In this document: positions 19,473-28,902 of the stretch, piece after piece
How positions within the stretch are numbered: position 1 is the first letter of the stretch
Layout: every line of letters begins with the position of its first letter
Assembly (NCBI RefSeq): GCF_009911795.1
Contig: NZ_CP047898.1
Span: 2,666,001-2,730,000, forward strand
DNA: 64,000 nucleotides
Direction: 5' to 3'
From: Pseudarthrobacter psychrotolerans
Lineage (GTDB): Bacteria > Actinomycetota > Actinomycetes > Actinomycetales > Micrococcaceae
Made by a program: the position numbers and the translations under genes
The notes under the pieces: model-generated
The model's input: the letters and a program-made list of their open reading frames with translations, nothing else
What the model was told of the DNA's origin: nothing
Databases searched by the model: none

Positions 19473-20699
19473 TTAAGCCTCCACCATGTGCGCCATCTTT
19501 GAGGGCCCCCGCAGGACCAGGGCGGTAAAGCACAAAGCCACCAGGGCGGTGGCAATCAGCAGGAGCAGGCCGATCGAATAGCTGTGGGTCGCGGCGTCGT
19601 AGGTTGCACCCATCACGAGCGGAGGGAAGTAGCCGCCCAGTCCGCCGGCGGCACTGACTACTCCGCTGATGCTGCCTACTTTGCCCGGAGGGGCGAGTAC
19701 CCCCACCCAGGCGAACACTCCTCCGGCCCCGAATCCCAACGCCGCGGCCATGGCGACGAACGTCAGTCCGGCGGGGACTTCGCCGTCGGGCTGCAGGTTT
19801 ACCACCCAGGCAAGCACCGCCACCCCTGCAAGGGAGACGAGCACGACTGGCTTGGAGCCGAATTTGTCAGCGAGAACGCCGCCCAGCGGCCGCGCCAATA
19901 CTGCCGCCAGCGCGAAACCTGCGGTGCGTGCCCCGGCGCCGCTCGGATCGAAACTGTAGACATCGCGCAGGTAGGTCGGAAGGTACGTGGCAAAGGACAC
20001 GAACCCGCCGAAAACGACGGCGTAGAGGAAACACATCTTCCACGTGACAGGGGTTTTTACAGCATCCATGAGCTTGGGAATCACCGGGGCGTTACTGCGC
20101 GTCCAGCCCGGGGATTCCTTCATCAGGAACCAGACCAGGGCCGCCATGACGGCCAGGACCGCGGCGATCAGCACGTGTGTGGGGAAGTACCCGATTCCGG
20201 CAACCAGCCGCGGGTTCAGAAACGCCGCCAGCGCCGTGCCGCCCATGCCGGCGCCAAAGACGCCGGTGGCGAAGCCACGGCGGTGCGGCTCATACCACCC
20301 GCTGACAAAGGGGATTCCGACGGCGAACACGGTCCCGGCAACACCCAGCAGCAGCCCCGCGCCCAGCACCAAGGCGAACGAACTGAGCATGCCGCCGACA
20401 GACACGAGCAGGATCGGCAGGATGGTGGCCAGCAGCACGAAAGTGAACATGGCACGGCCCCCGTGCTTGTCCGTGAGGGCGCCGACGGCGATCCGTCCCA
20501 GCGAGCCGACGAACACGGGCATGGCCACGAGCACGCCGGTGGCTGCCGGATTGAGGTGGAGGTTTTGTGTGTAGAACGAGCCCAACGTGGCGACGGAGTT
20601 CCAGGCCCAGAAGCACACCACCGAGGCTGAGGTGGCGAGCATCAGGTTGAGTGTCCGGCCAGCGGGGGCGGACGTCGGAAGCGGCACTGATCCGGCCAC
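19473..20699 (-). CDS. narK: Nitrate/nitrite MFS transporter NarK
   Basis: Major-facilitator nitrate/nitrite transporter, 408 residues, 12 helices. The family signature is clear: GLLLGVAGTVFAVGIPFVSGWYEPHRRGFATGVFGAGMGGTA (split over helices 4-5) and GFGAGGVFAWVGVL. The start is a GTG with AGGAGG directly upstream. It lies 16 bp downstream of narI at the end of the nar operon, an arrangement known in several actinobacteria. It probably imports nitrate and/or exports nitrite during nitrate respiration. Confidence 0.94.
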   Translation of the reverse strand: MAGSVPLPTSAPAGRTLNLMLATSASVVCFWAWNSVATLGSFYTQNLHLNPAATGVLVAMPVFVGSLGRIAVGALTDKHGGRAMFTFVLLATILPILLVSVGGMLSSFALVLGAGLLLGVAGTVFAVGIPFVSGWYEPHRRGFATGVFGAGMGGTALAAFLNPRLVAGIGYFPTHVLIAAVLAVMAALVWFLMKESPGWTRSNAPVIPKLMDAVKTPVTWKMCFLYAVVFGGFVSFATYLPTYLRDVYSFDPSGAGARTAGFALAAVLARPLGGVLADKFGSKPVVLVSLAGVAVLAWVVNLQPDGEVPAGLTFVAMAAALGFGAGGVFAWVGVLAPPGKVGSISGVVSAAGGLGGYFPPLVMGATYDAATHSYSIGLLLLIATALVALCFTALVLRGPSKMAHMVEA

Positions 20700-20715
20700 G
20701 GTTTCCTCCTTCAGC

Positions 20716-21516
20716 TCAACGGTTGCGGGTATCTCTGTCCTTGGTTCCCACCGGCGACCAGCCTCGCCGCACCGGGGTGCTGGAAGTCCTGTCCTTGTCC
20801 CGGGAGCGGTAGACGATGTAGGGCCGGAAGAGGTAGTGCAGCGGCGCCGTAAACGCGTGTACCAGCCGGGTGAACGGCCAGATGACGAACAAGGCCATGC
20901 CTACCAGGGTGTGCAGATGGAAGGAGAACGGCGCTGCCGCCATGGCCCCGATGTCCGGCTGGAAGACAAAAAGGGAACGGAACCACGGAGCCACCGTTTC
21001 GCGGTAGTTGTGCCCGTGCTCGCCCTCAAAGACACTGGCCAAGGTTGTCCAGAGTCCGAAGACGATGGCAGCCGTCAGCACGACGTACATCGTCTTGTCA
21101 TTTTTCGTGGTGGCCATAAAAACCGGCCCCGTGGTGCGGCGGCGGTAAATCAGCAGGAGGATCCCACCCAGCGTTCCGAGCCCTGCGATGCCGCCCACCA
21201 GCAGGGCGTTGAAATGGTAAAACTCCTGGCTCATCCCCGCCGCCTGCGTCCAGGCCATAGGGATGACAAGTCCGAAAAAGTGGCCGGCGATCACGGCCAG
21301 CAGGCCAAAGTGGAACAGCGGCGACGCAATGCGCAGCAGCCGGGATTCGTAGAGCTGGGAGGACCTCGTGGTCCAGCCGAACTGGTCGTATTTGTACCGC
21401 CAGATGAGGCCGCTCACGAGCACCACCACCATGACGTACGGCAAGACACCCCACAGCACAATGTCCAGGGCGGAGAGTTCGACGGCGGAGCCTGGCTCGG
21501 TTTCGAATGTCAGCAA
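20716..21516 (-). CDS. narI: Respiratory nitrate reductase gamma subunit
   Basis: Cytochrome b subunit anchoring NarGH and oxidising menaquinol, 266 residues with five helices. Haem-ligand histidines are seen in SPLFHFGLLAVIAGHFFG and in PFSFHLHTLVGMALFV. The TTG at 21516 is chosen: it is preceded by AAGGGGG and lies just inside the narJ end, with the stop of narJ at 21519. A longer reading upstream would run through narJ. The C-terminal 40 residues are basic and cytoplasmic. Confidence 0.92.
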   Translation of the reverse strand: MLTFETEPGSAVELSALDIVLWGVLPYVMVVVLVSGLIWRYKYDQFGWTTRSSQLYESRLLRIASPLFHFGLLAVIAGHFFGLVIPMAWTQAAGMSQEFYHFNALLVGGIAGLGTLGGILLLIYRRRTTGPVFMATTKNDKTMYVVLTAAIVFGLWTTLASVFEGEHGHNYRETVAPWFRSLFVFQPDIGAMAAAPFSFHLHTLVGMALFVIWPFTRLVHAFTAPLHYLFRPYIVYRSRDKDRTSSTPVRRGWSPVGTKDRDTRNR

Positions 21517-21518
21517 GG

Positions 21519-22139
21519 TCAGGCCCCCTTCACGGGCAGCAGCCGAGGATCGTACGGGTCCAGGCCCACGGCTTCGGTGGGCGGACCATAACCGGCCATC
21601 CGCATGACGGCCTGCTCGTCGGCGGGGGATTTCCCGGGCAGGGTGGCGCAGATGGCCTGGAGGATGCATGCATGCGGGAGTTCGTCCCGCAGCAGGCCGA
21701 AGCGGAGCATCTCGAGGCTCGCACGGTACCGGATCAGCAAGTCACGCCCCGCCGCTAAGTCCACCAGTGCGGCGTATTCCAGGACCATCGGCAGGTAGTC
21801 CGGCAGTTCTCCGTGGGTGTCCACCAGGATGTCGCTTTGACGGTAGGCCTGTTTGAAGGCGCCCAGGACTTCGCCGCGGCGCCGGGTATCCCCGTCCGTC
21901 CAGTAGGACAAGTGGAGGGCATGGCGCCGGCCGAGGTCGAACTCGCGAACATAGTGGGCCTGGATCTCCATGGGCGGCGTGGATTCCAGCCGGTCCAGGA
22001 CCTCCTGGAAGTCCGCCACGGTGCCGGGAAACTCGGCCAGCGCGGCGCGCATCAGCGGGACCCGGCCGATGAGTTCCTCGTCCGGGTAGGACAGGCACCA
22101 GGCTGCCGCGAGGTAGACGACCTGAAGACGGCGGGTCAC
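21519..22139 (-). CDS. narJ: Nitrate reductase molybdenum cofactor assembly chaperone
   Basis: 206-residue TorD/NarJ-family chaperone that delivers Mo-bisMGD to NarG. The sequence shows the typical helical pattern with SYPDEELIGRVPLMRAAL and YVREFDLGRRHALHLSYWTDGDTRRRG. A GTG start overlaps the narH stop by 4 bp (GTGA). Position between narH and narI is canonical. Confidence 0.94.
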   Translation of the reverse strand: MTRRLQVVYLAAAWCLSYPDEELIGRVPLMRAALAEFPGTVADFQEVLDRLESTPPMEIQAHYVREFDLGRRHALHLSYWTDGDTRRRGEVLGAFKQAYRQSDILVDTHGELPDYLPMVLEYAALVDLAAGRDLLIRYRASLEMLRFGLLRDELPHACILQAICATLPGKSPADEQAVMRMAGYGPPTEAVGLDPYDPRLLPVKGA

Positions 22140-23847
22140 GGCTGCTCCCCCGATGCCGGGGTCCCGGCCGCGCCGCCGGTTGCCCCGGGAAGCGGAGGCT
22201 TCTCCGGGAACAGCCCCGAAGGGGCGCCGGTACCGTCCCAGTTCAGCAGGTTCACCCGGCCGCGGAGGGTGGTTTCGCCGGGCGCCGCGTCGGAGGTCTG
22301 CCGGTCGCGCAGGGCGTTGAAAGTCTCCACCGCCACCGGGACGGGCCTTCCGCTGGCCTCACCGAACGGTGAGGAGTCCTGCATGCCCGGGCCCCGTCGA
22401 AATCAAGTGAACAGCCCATCTCCTCAAGGTCATGGGCCTGTTCAACGTGCGCCTTCGGGATCACGTAGCGTTCCTCATACTTGGCGATCGCCATCAGCCG
22501 GTACATCTCGTACATGGTTTGGCTGTCCATGCCCACAGCCTCCGGGATGGAGTCGTCGGGGTCGTTGCCCATGCTGATGCCGCGCATGAAGGAGCGCATG
22601 GCCGCGAGCTTCTTCAGCACCGCTGTGACCCGGTCCGCGTCCCCGGCGGTGAAAAGTTCCGCGAGATACTCCACCGGAATCCGCAGCGCATCGATGGCGC
22701 CGAACAGATTGCCGTGATCCTCGCCGTCGTGCCCCTGGTCCCGCAGCAGGTCCACCACCGGCGAAAGCGGCGGCACGTACCAGACCATGGGCATGGTCCG
22801 GTATTCGGGGTGCAGCGGAAGTGCCACTTTGTAGACCTTGGCCAGGGCGTAGACCGGCGAGCGCCGGGCGGCATCGATCCAGTCCTCCGGGATGCCCTGG
22901 GCCCGGGCCTCGGCCTGGACCGCGGGATCGTTCGGATCCAGCAGCACGTCCATCTGGGCGTCGTAGAGCTCCTGGGGGTCAGTGACGGACGCCGCAGCGG
23001 TGACGGCATCGGCGTCGTACAGGAACAACCCCAGATACCGCAGCCTCCCCACGCAGGTCTCCGAGCAGACCGTCGGCAGCCCCACCTCCACCCGGGGGTA
23101 GCAGAAGGTGCACTTTTCGGCTTTGCCCGTCTTGTGGTTGAAGTAGATCTTCTTGTAGGGGCACCCTGTGACGCACTGGCGCCAGCCACGGCACTTGTCC
23201 TGGTCCACCAGGACAATCCCGTCCTCCACCCGTTTGTAGATGGCGCCGGAGGGGCAGGAGGCCATGCAGGACGGGTTCAGGCAGTGCTCGCAGATCCGCG
23301 GGAGATAGAACATGAAGGTCTGCTCGTACGCGAACTTGATCTTGTCCTCGGACTCACGGCGGACCTTCTCCACGATCGGGTCCAGGTGGCCGTATTCGGT
23401 GGAGCCGCCCAGGTCATCGTCCCAGTTCGCGGACCAGGTGATCTTGGTGTCCTCCCCGGTGATCAGAGACTTGGGCCGGGCCACCGGGAAATCGTCGCCC
23501 AGCGGCGCGTCCACAAGGGTCTTGTAGTCGTAGGTCCACGGCTCGTAATAGTCCTTGAGCTCGGGCTGGATCGGGCTGGCGAAGATTCCCAGGAGCTTCT
23601 TCACCCGGCCGCCGGCCTTGAGCACCAGCTTGCCGCGCTTGTTCAGCTCCCAGCCGCCCTGCCATTTCTCCTGGTCCTCGTAGCGGCGCGGGTACCCCTG
23701 CCCGGGGCGCGTTTCGACGTTGTTGAACCAGACGTATTCGGTGCCCGCGCGGTTGGTCCAGGCCTGTTTGCACGTCACGGAACAGGTGTGGCAGCCGATG
23801 CATTTGTCCAGGTTCATGACCATGCCCATTTGAGCCATAACACGCAT
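22136..23847 (-). CDS. narH: Respiratory nitrate reductase beta subunit (frameshifted near C-terminus)
   Basis: Iron-sulfur subunit passing electrons from NarI to NarG, about 570 residues after repair. Cysteine clusters are intact: CIGCHTCSVTCKQAW, CEHCLNPSCMASCP, CRGWRQCVTGCPYKK (with the Trp characteristic of the 3Fe-4S cluster) and CTFCYPR. The ATG at 23847 overlaps the narG stop by 1 bp and has AGGAGG upstream. The last about 85 residues (MQDSSPFGEASGRP onward) are in a second frame joined at a run of four C (22392-22395); one extra base restores DFDGGPGMQDSS. No functional residue lies after the break apart from the C-terminal tail. Confidence 0.88.
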
Positions 23848-26800
23848 CAGTACTGCACCTCCTGTGAACGACGGCGGACGGTGGCAACCATGTCGCGCTG
23901 GTTTCCGGTGGGGCCAAGGTAGTTGAACGCGTAGGCCAGCTGGGCGTAGCCGCCGATGAGGTGCGAGGGTTTGACCAGCAGCCGGGTTACGGAGTTGTGG
24001 ATGCCGCCGCGCCGGCCCGTCGCCTCGGACTTCGGCACGTCGATGGTGCGTTCCTGCGCGTGGTGGACGTAGACCACACCGGCGGGCATCCGGTGGCTGA
24101 CGATCGCCCGGGCCACGAGGACGCCGTTGATGTTCACGCACTCCACCCAGTCGTTGTCCTTGACCTGGATGACGGCTGCGTCGGCGGGGCTCATCCAGAC
24201 CGTGGGCCCGCCGCGGGACAGTGAGAGCATCAGCAGGTTGTCCTGGTATTCGGAGTGGATGGACCACTTGGAGTGCGGTGTCAGGTACCGGACCACCACC
24301 TCCATGGCCCCGTCCTGGCCGAGCTTCGGCTCACCGAAGAGGCGGTGCATGTCCAGCGGCGGCCGGTAGATGGGCAGGGCCTCGCCGATGTCGATCATCC
24401 AGTCGTGGTCCAGGAAGAAGTGCATCCGCCCGGTCAGGGTGTGCCAGGGCTTGAGCCGCTCGACGTTGATGGTGAAGGGGGCGTAGCGGCGGCCGCCGGT
24501 CTCGGAACCGGACCATTCCGGAGACGTGATCACCGGTACGGGACCGGCCTGGGTCTGGGCGAAGGTGATGAACTTTTCTTCGGAGCCCTCCGCGAGGTCC
24601 GCGAGTTTCCGGCCGGTGCGGATTTCCAGATCCTTGAAGCCCTGCACGGACAGGGCGCCGTTGGTGGTGCCGGAGAAGGCCAGGATGGCCTCGGCCATCT
24701 TCGCATCGGTGTCGATCGCGGGACGGCCGTCCGCGGCGCCGCCGAGCATCACACCGTTGGAGCGGCTGAGCCTCTCCAACGGGCCGGCGAGTTTGTAGGT
24801 GACGTTCTTGACCGTGAAGCCCAGTTTGTCGGCGAGCGGCCCGACGGCGGCGAGCTTGTCCGCGATGGCCGTGTAGTCCCGCTCCACCACGGAAAAGACG
24901 GGCATGTTCTGCCCCGGCACCGCGGGGATGGACGTGTCCCGCCAGTCCCGGACAATCCCGCCGGGCTGGGCGAGCTGGCCGGGGGTGTCGTGCTGCAGCG
25001 GCACGCTGACCAGGTCCCGGCGGACGCCCAGATGGGTTTTCGCCAGCCGGGAGAACTCCTGGGCCAGCAGGTGGAAAGTGTCGAAATCCGTCTTGGTTTC
25101 CCAGGGCGGATCGATCGCGGGGCTGAAGGCGTGCACGAACGGATGCATGTCCGTGGAGGACAGATCGTGCTTCTCGTACCAGGTGGCGGCCGGGAACACG
25201 ACGTCGGACAGCAGTGTGGTGGAGGTCATCCGGAAGTCCGCGGAGACCAGCAGGTCCAGCTTTCCTTCCGGCGCCTGCTCATGCCATTTCACGTCCTTGG
25301 GCTTTAGCCCTTCGGCGTGGTCTTTCAGGACGTTGTTGTGGGTTCCCAGCAGGTTGCGGAGGAAGTACTCATTGCCCTTGGCGGAGGAGCCGAACAGGTT
25401 GGAACGCCACAGCACGAGGGTCCGCGGCCAGTTCTCCGGGGCGTCGACGTCCTCGATCGCTGGATTCAGTGTGCGGTTTTTCAGCGCGTCCGCGATGTAG
25501 CTGGGGGTGTCCTTCGCGGTGCCGGCGGCGACGGCGGCCTCCGCCTCGTCCGCAAGGTCCAGCGGGTTCCGGTCGAACTGAGGATAGAACGGCATCCAAC
25601 CGAGCCGTGCCGACTGGGCCAGCGCGTCCGCGGTGTGCATGCCGTCCAGGGCTCCGGTGGAGAGCGGGGACTTCAGGGCGTCCGCGGAGTAGCCGTCCTG
25701 CCGCCACTGGTCCGTGTGCATGTACCAGTAGCCGGTACCGATCATGGTCCGCGGCGGCCGGGCCCAGTCCAGGGCGTTCGCCAGCGACACCCAGCCGGTG
25801 GCTGGCCGGGTCTTTTCCTGACCCACGTAATGCGCCCAGCCGCCCCCGTTGCGGCCCATGCAGCCGGTCAGCATCACGAGGGCAAGCACCGCCCGGTAGG
25901 TCGTGTCGCCGTGGAACCACTGGCAGATCCCGGCGCCCATGATGATCATGGAGCGGCCCTTGGACTGCTCGGCGTTGCGGGCAAACTCGCGGGCCACCCG
26001 GATGCAGGCCTGCGCCGGGACTGACGTGATCTCTTCCTGCCAGGCCGGAGTGTAAGGCGTCGAGGCGTCCTCATAACCTGAGGCCCAGTCCCCCGGGAGC
26101 CCTTCGCGGCCGACGCCGTACTGGGCCAGCATGAGGTCGAACACGGTGGTGACCAGCTGGCCCTCGATCTCGAGGACCGGCACGCCGCGCCTCAGGACGC
26201 TGCCTGCGCCGCCGGCGTCCTCGAAGCAGGGCAGAAGGATCTCCGCGCTTTCCCCGGAGACCTCGCGCAGCGACAGTGCGGGCTCGATCCCCTCGAGGTC
26301 CAGGTTCCATCTGCCCTCGCCGCTGCCCGAGTAGCGGAAGCCCATCGAGCCGTTGGGCACGGCGGGGAGGCCGGTCTTCTTGTCGAACAGCACGGTGCGG
26401 AACGCCGCGTCCTCGGCCCCGGACTCCAGCGTGAGGTCCTTGGCGGTGAGGAATTTCGACGGCGTGAGGGAACCGTCGTCGCGCCTTTCCAGCCGGACCA
26501 GGAAGGGCAGGTCGGTGTACTGGCGGACGTAGTCGGAAAAGAATGGCACGTCACGGTCGATGAAGAATTCCTTGAGCATGACGTGGCCCATGGCCATCGC
26601 CAGCGCGGCGTCCGTTCCGGCCTGGGCGGGGAGCCATTCGTCGGCGAACTTCGTGTTGTCCGCGTAGTCCGGGCTGACCGTCACCACCTTGGTGCCGCGG
26701 TAGCGCACCTCGGCCATCCAGTGCGCGTCCGGGGTCCGGGTCACGGGAACGTTGGAGCCCCACATCATGAGGTAGCCCGCGTCCCACCAGTCGCCCGATT

Positions 26801-27563
26801 CCGGGACGTCGGTCTGGTCGCCGAAGACCTGCGGGCTGGCCACGGGAAGGTCCGCGTACCAGTCGTAGAAGGACGTCATCACCCCGCCGATCAGCTGGAT
26901 GAAGCGGGTCCCGACCGCGTGCGAGACCATCGACATCGCGGGGATCGGCGAGAAGCCGGCGCACCGGTCCGGCCCGTAGGCCTTGATCGTGTTCACGTGC
27001 GCGGCGGCGGCGATTTCGATCGCTTCCTGCCAGGACACCCGGACCAGGCCGCCCTTGCCGCGGGCCTGCTGGTAGCGGCGCCGCCGTTCAGGGTCCCCCA
27101 CGACGTCGGCGAAGGCCAGCACCGGATCTCCCAGCCGGGCCTTGGCCTCACGGTACATCTCCACGAGGACGCCCCGTGCGTACGGGAAGCGGACCCGGGT
27201 CGGCGAGTAGGTGTACCAGGAAAATGCCGCCCCTCGCGGGCAGCCCCTGGGCTCGTATTCCGGACTGTCCGGGCCCACCGAAGGGTAGTCGGTCTGCTGC
27301 GATTCCCACGTGATGATGCCGTCCTTGACGTACACCTTCCAGGAACACGAACCGGTGCAGTTCACCCCGTGCGTGGAGCGGACCACTTTGTCATGGCTCC
27401 AGCGGTCGCGGTAGAAAATATCGCCCTTGCGGCCGCCCTCCCGGAACACCGCCCTGCCGTCGTCGGTCTGATCCCATTTCGTGAAAAAACGGCCCAGCTT
27501 CAACATTGCGTCTGATGCGGGTCCATCTAACCCCGCATGGGGTCCGGCAGCCATGGGGAACAC
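23847..27563 (-). CDS. narG: Respiratory nitrate reductase alpha subunit
   Basis: Catalytic molybdoprotein reducing nitrate to nitrite at the cytoplasmic face, 1238 residues, full length. The FS0 cluster ligands are HGVNCTGSCSW plus a Cys in GCPRG, with His as the first ligand as in known NarG. The Mo-bisMGD region includes WGSNVPVTRTPDAHW and GRNGGGWAHYVGQEK. No Tat signal-like RR motif is seen. Start is GTG at 27563 or the in-frame ATG at 27554; the ribosome-binding site does not decide between them. First gene of narGHJIK. Confidence 0.96.
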   Translation of the reverse strand: MFPMAAGPHAGLDGPASDAMLKLGRFFTKWDQTDDGRAVFREGGRKGDIFYRDRWSHDKVVRSTHGVNCTGSCSWKVYVKDGIITWESQQTDYPSVGPDSPEYEPRGCPRGAAFSWYTYSPTRVRFPYARGVLVEMYREAKARLGDPVLAFADVVGDPERRRRYQQARGKGGLVRVSWQEAIEIAAAAHVNTIKAYGPDRCAGFSPIPAMSMVSHAVGTRFIQLIGGVMTSFYDWYADLPVASPQVFGDQTDVPESGDWWDAGYLMMWGSNVPVTRTPDAHWMAEVRYRGTKVVTVSPDYADNTKFADEWLPAQAGTDAALAMAMGHVMLKEFFIDRDVPFFSDYVRQYTDLPFLVRLERRDDGSLTPSKFLTAKDLTLESGAEDAAFRTVLFDKKTGLPAVPNGSMGFRYSGSGEGRWNLDLEGIEPALSLREVSGESAEILLPCFEDAGGAGSVLRRGVPVLEIEGQLVTTVFDLMLAQYGVGREGLPGDWASGYEDASTPYTPAWQEEITSVPAQACIRVAREFARNAEQSKGRSMIIMGAGICQWFHGDTTYRAVLALVMLTGCMGRNGGGWAHYVGQEKTRPATGWVSLANALDWARPPRTMIGTGYWYMHTDQWRQDGYSADALKSPLSTGALDGMHTADALAQSARLGWMPFYPQFDRNPLDLADEAEAAVAAGTAKDTPSYIADALKNRTLNPAIEDVDAPENWPRTLVLWRSNLFGSSAKGNEYFLRNLLGTHNNVLKDHAEGLKPKDVKWHEQAPEGKLDLLVSADFRMTSTTLLSDVVFPAATWYEKHDLSSTDMHPFVHAFSPAIDPPWETKTDFDTFHLLAQEFSRLAKTHLGVRRDLVSVPLQHDTPGQLAQPGGIVRDWRDTSIPAVPGQNMPVFSVVERDYTAIADKLAAVGPLADKLGFTVKNVTYKLAGPLERLSRSNGVMLGGAADGRPAIDTDAKMAEAILAFSGTTNGALSVQGFKDLEIRTGRKLADLAEGSEEKFITFAQTQAGPVPVITSPEWSGSETGGRRYAPFTINVERLKPWHTLTGRMHFFLDHDWMIDIGEALPIYRPPLDMHRLFGEPKLGQDGAMEVVVRYLTPHSKWSIHSEYQDNLLMLSLSRGGPTVWMSPADAAVIQVKDNDWVECVNINGVLVARAIVSHRMPAGVVYVHHAQERTIDVPKSEATGRRGGIHNSVTRLLVKPSHLIGGYAQLAYAFNYLGPTGNQRDMVATVRRRSQEVQY

Positions 27564-27611
27564 GGTATGGGATCACCGCCCATAGCGCCAGAGTCTTAAC
27601 GCCCCTTCGGT

Positions 27612-28010
27612 TCAGAACATCGGCAGGAAAAAGCCCGCGATGAGTGCCACGGCACCGATCCCGGTGAGCACACGGCCAAGCACGACGGCGGTCCGCCCCA
27701 CCGCTTCGGGCACTGCGGTCTGCCACTGCGTGGGGCGCTTGGGGTGGTAGTAGATCGGCAGCGTGTCGCCCACGGCCAGGTCCTTGATGTCGTGGGGTGA
27801 CATCGGGGCGTGGTGGACCTGGTACTTGCGGTCAAACCAGCGGAAGCCCGTTCCGGTGGCGTCCGCGTAGACCACCGCTTCGGCAACGGTCCACGGGTGC
27901 ACAAACCGCCGGAGGATGCCCGAGTAGAACAGCAGGGCAAGCCCCGGCGGAAGGCACAGCCAGGTCATCATTTCCAGGATGGGACCTGCCATTTCAAGCG
28001 CAGTGGGCAT
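27612..28010 (-). CDS. DUF3592-type membrane protein
   Basis: 132 residues with one N-terminal helix (MTWLCLPPGLALLFYSG) and one C-terminal helix (VLTGIGAVALIAGFFLPMF) around a small soluble beta domain (FDRKYQVHHAPMSPHD, LPIYYHPKRPTQWQT). This is the arrangement of DUF3592 proteins, whose role is unknown. It lies 48 bp upstream of narG in the same direction and may share its transcript. Co-transcription with nitrate reductase is inference. Confidence 0.7.
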   Translation of the reverse strand: MPTALEMAGPILEMMTWLCLPPGLALLFYSGILRRFVHPWTVAEAVVYADATGTGFRWFDRKYQVHHAPMSPHDIKDLAVGDTLPIYYHPKRPTQWQTAVPEAVGRTAVVLGRVLTGIGAVALIAGFFLPMF

Positions 28011-28064
28011 AGCAATGATGCTACCGGGAGTTTGCGCCCCTCACCGTGCCCCTGCCTGACGGAA

Positions 28065-28751
28065 TCAGCCGATGGGCTCGGCCATCTGCTCCACCACGTA
28101 CTGGGCATCCACGGTGGCTCCTGTCACGGGGTCTGCCATCTCCACTTTCCAGCTGCGGGCGAACTGGTTCACCCCGCCGGTCATGGCCACCGTGCCGGAA
28201 ATGAGGACCGTGCCCGGCTCATTCAAGCCGCGCTCCGTGAGCACCTCCAGCCAGTAGTCCGGGGCCAGCAGGGCTTCCAGCGAGCTGTCCTGGATCAGCG
28301 TGTCCGGGGTTTCGCTCTCCCCCACCCAGCCCTTAAGCGTGATCTGGTCCAGGTGGCCGCGCACGTCCTCCAGCCGCCACGCCTTCCGGCCCAGGACGTC
28401 CGGGCTGGCGTTCTTGCTCCAGGCCACCCCATGGACCTCAAGCTCGCGGTCCGTGTGGTCGCACGCGACCGTCAGCAGCACGCCGTCGTCCGTAATGACC
28501 AACGCCCATTCGGCTTCGCCTGACGTCCGGGCATGCTGCACCCGGACTTCGGAAACCTGCTGCGCCAGGTACGGCGAGACCGGGTAGAGCGCGGGCGTGG
28601 TGGCGGGGCCCGGAACGCCCAGTTCCGCCAGTTCGGCAATGTGGGCCTGGACTTCCTCCTGCTCCCGCCCTGCATAACCGGCGTTCAGGAGGTGCTTGAC
28701 CTGGACTGTCCGGGTGCTGCCGTCGGGAAGTTCGAAGCTCAGAGTCGTCAT
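28065..28751 (-). CDS. DUF2848 domain protein (fumarylacetoacetate-hydrolase-like fold)
   Basis: 228 residues, cytoplasmic. The sequence matches my memory of DUF2848 proteins: ELPDGSTRTVQVKHLLNAGYAGR at the N-terminus, TPALYPVSPYLAQQ, and DYWLEVLTERGLNEPGTVLISGT near the C-terminus. The family is related to fumarylacetoacetate hydrolases and is usually found in catabolic clusters, with no reaction established. It is divergent from an MHS transporter, and the shared intergenic region holds two ATGTAY-type palindromes like that at the nearby gntR. Confidence 0.8.
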   Translation of the reverse strand: MTTLSFELPDGSTRTVQVKHLLNAGYAGREQEEVQAHIAELAELGVPGPATTPALYPVSPYLAQQVSEVRVQHARTSGEAEWALVITDDGVLLTVACDHTDRELEVHGVAWSKNASPDVLGRKAWRLEDVRGHLDQITLKGWVGESETPDTLIQDSSLEALLAPDYWLEVLTERGLNEPGTVLISGTVAMTGGVNQFARSWKVEMADPVTGATVDAQYVVEQMAEPIG

Positions 28752-28818
28752 GTTCTGTCCATCCTTTGCGTGTGCTGCTGAAGAAAATTTACAAACCGGA
28801 AACCGGAATCGGTGGCCA

Positions 28819-28849
28819 ATGTACATCCAGTATGCGTAATGTATACATT
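28819..28849. promoter_or_regulatory. Candidate GntR operators between DUF2848 and transporter genes
   Basis: Two palindromes lie in the divergent promoter region: ATGTACAT at 28819-28826 and AATGTATACATT at 28838-28849. The half-site ATGTAT also forms the palindrome at 30998-31010 that overlaps the gntR start. This suggests that the nearby GntR regulator controls both transcription units. Confidence 0.6.
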
Positions 28850-28902
28850 TAACGCCAGCGTGACAGGCGTCACCCGTAAACATCTCGTGGAGGACAACAC
28901 CC

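Noticed and set aside
19584..20630. 348-codon antisense frame opposite narK
   Set aside because: Low-complexity Gly/His/Arg composition, and narK on the other strand is unambiguous.
22252..24267. A 671-codon reading starting upstream of narH
   Set aside because: The first about 140 codons are narG read in another frame. NarH starts at 23847, and its tail is in a second frame.
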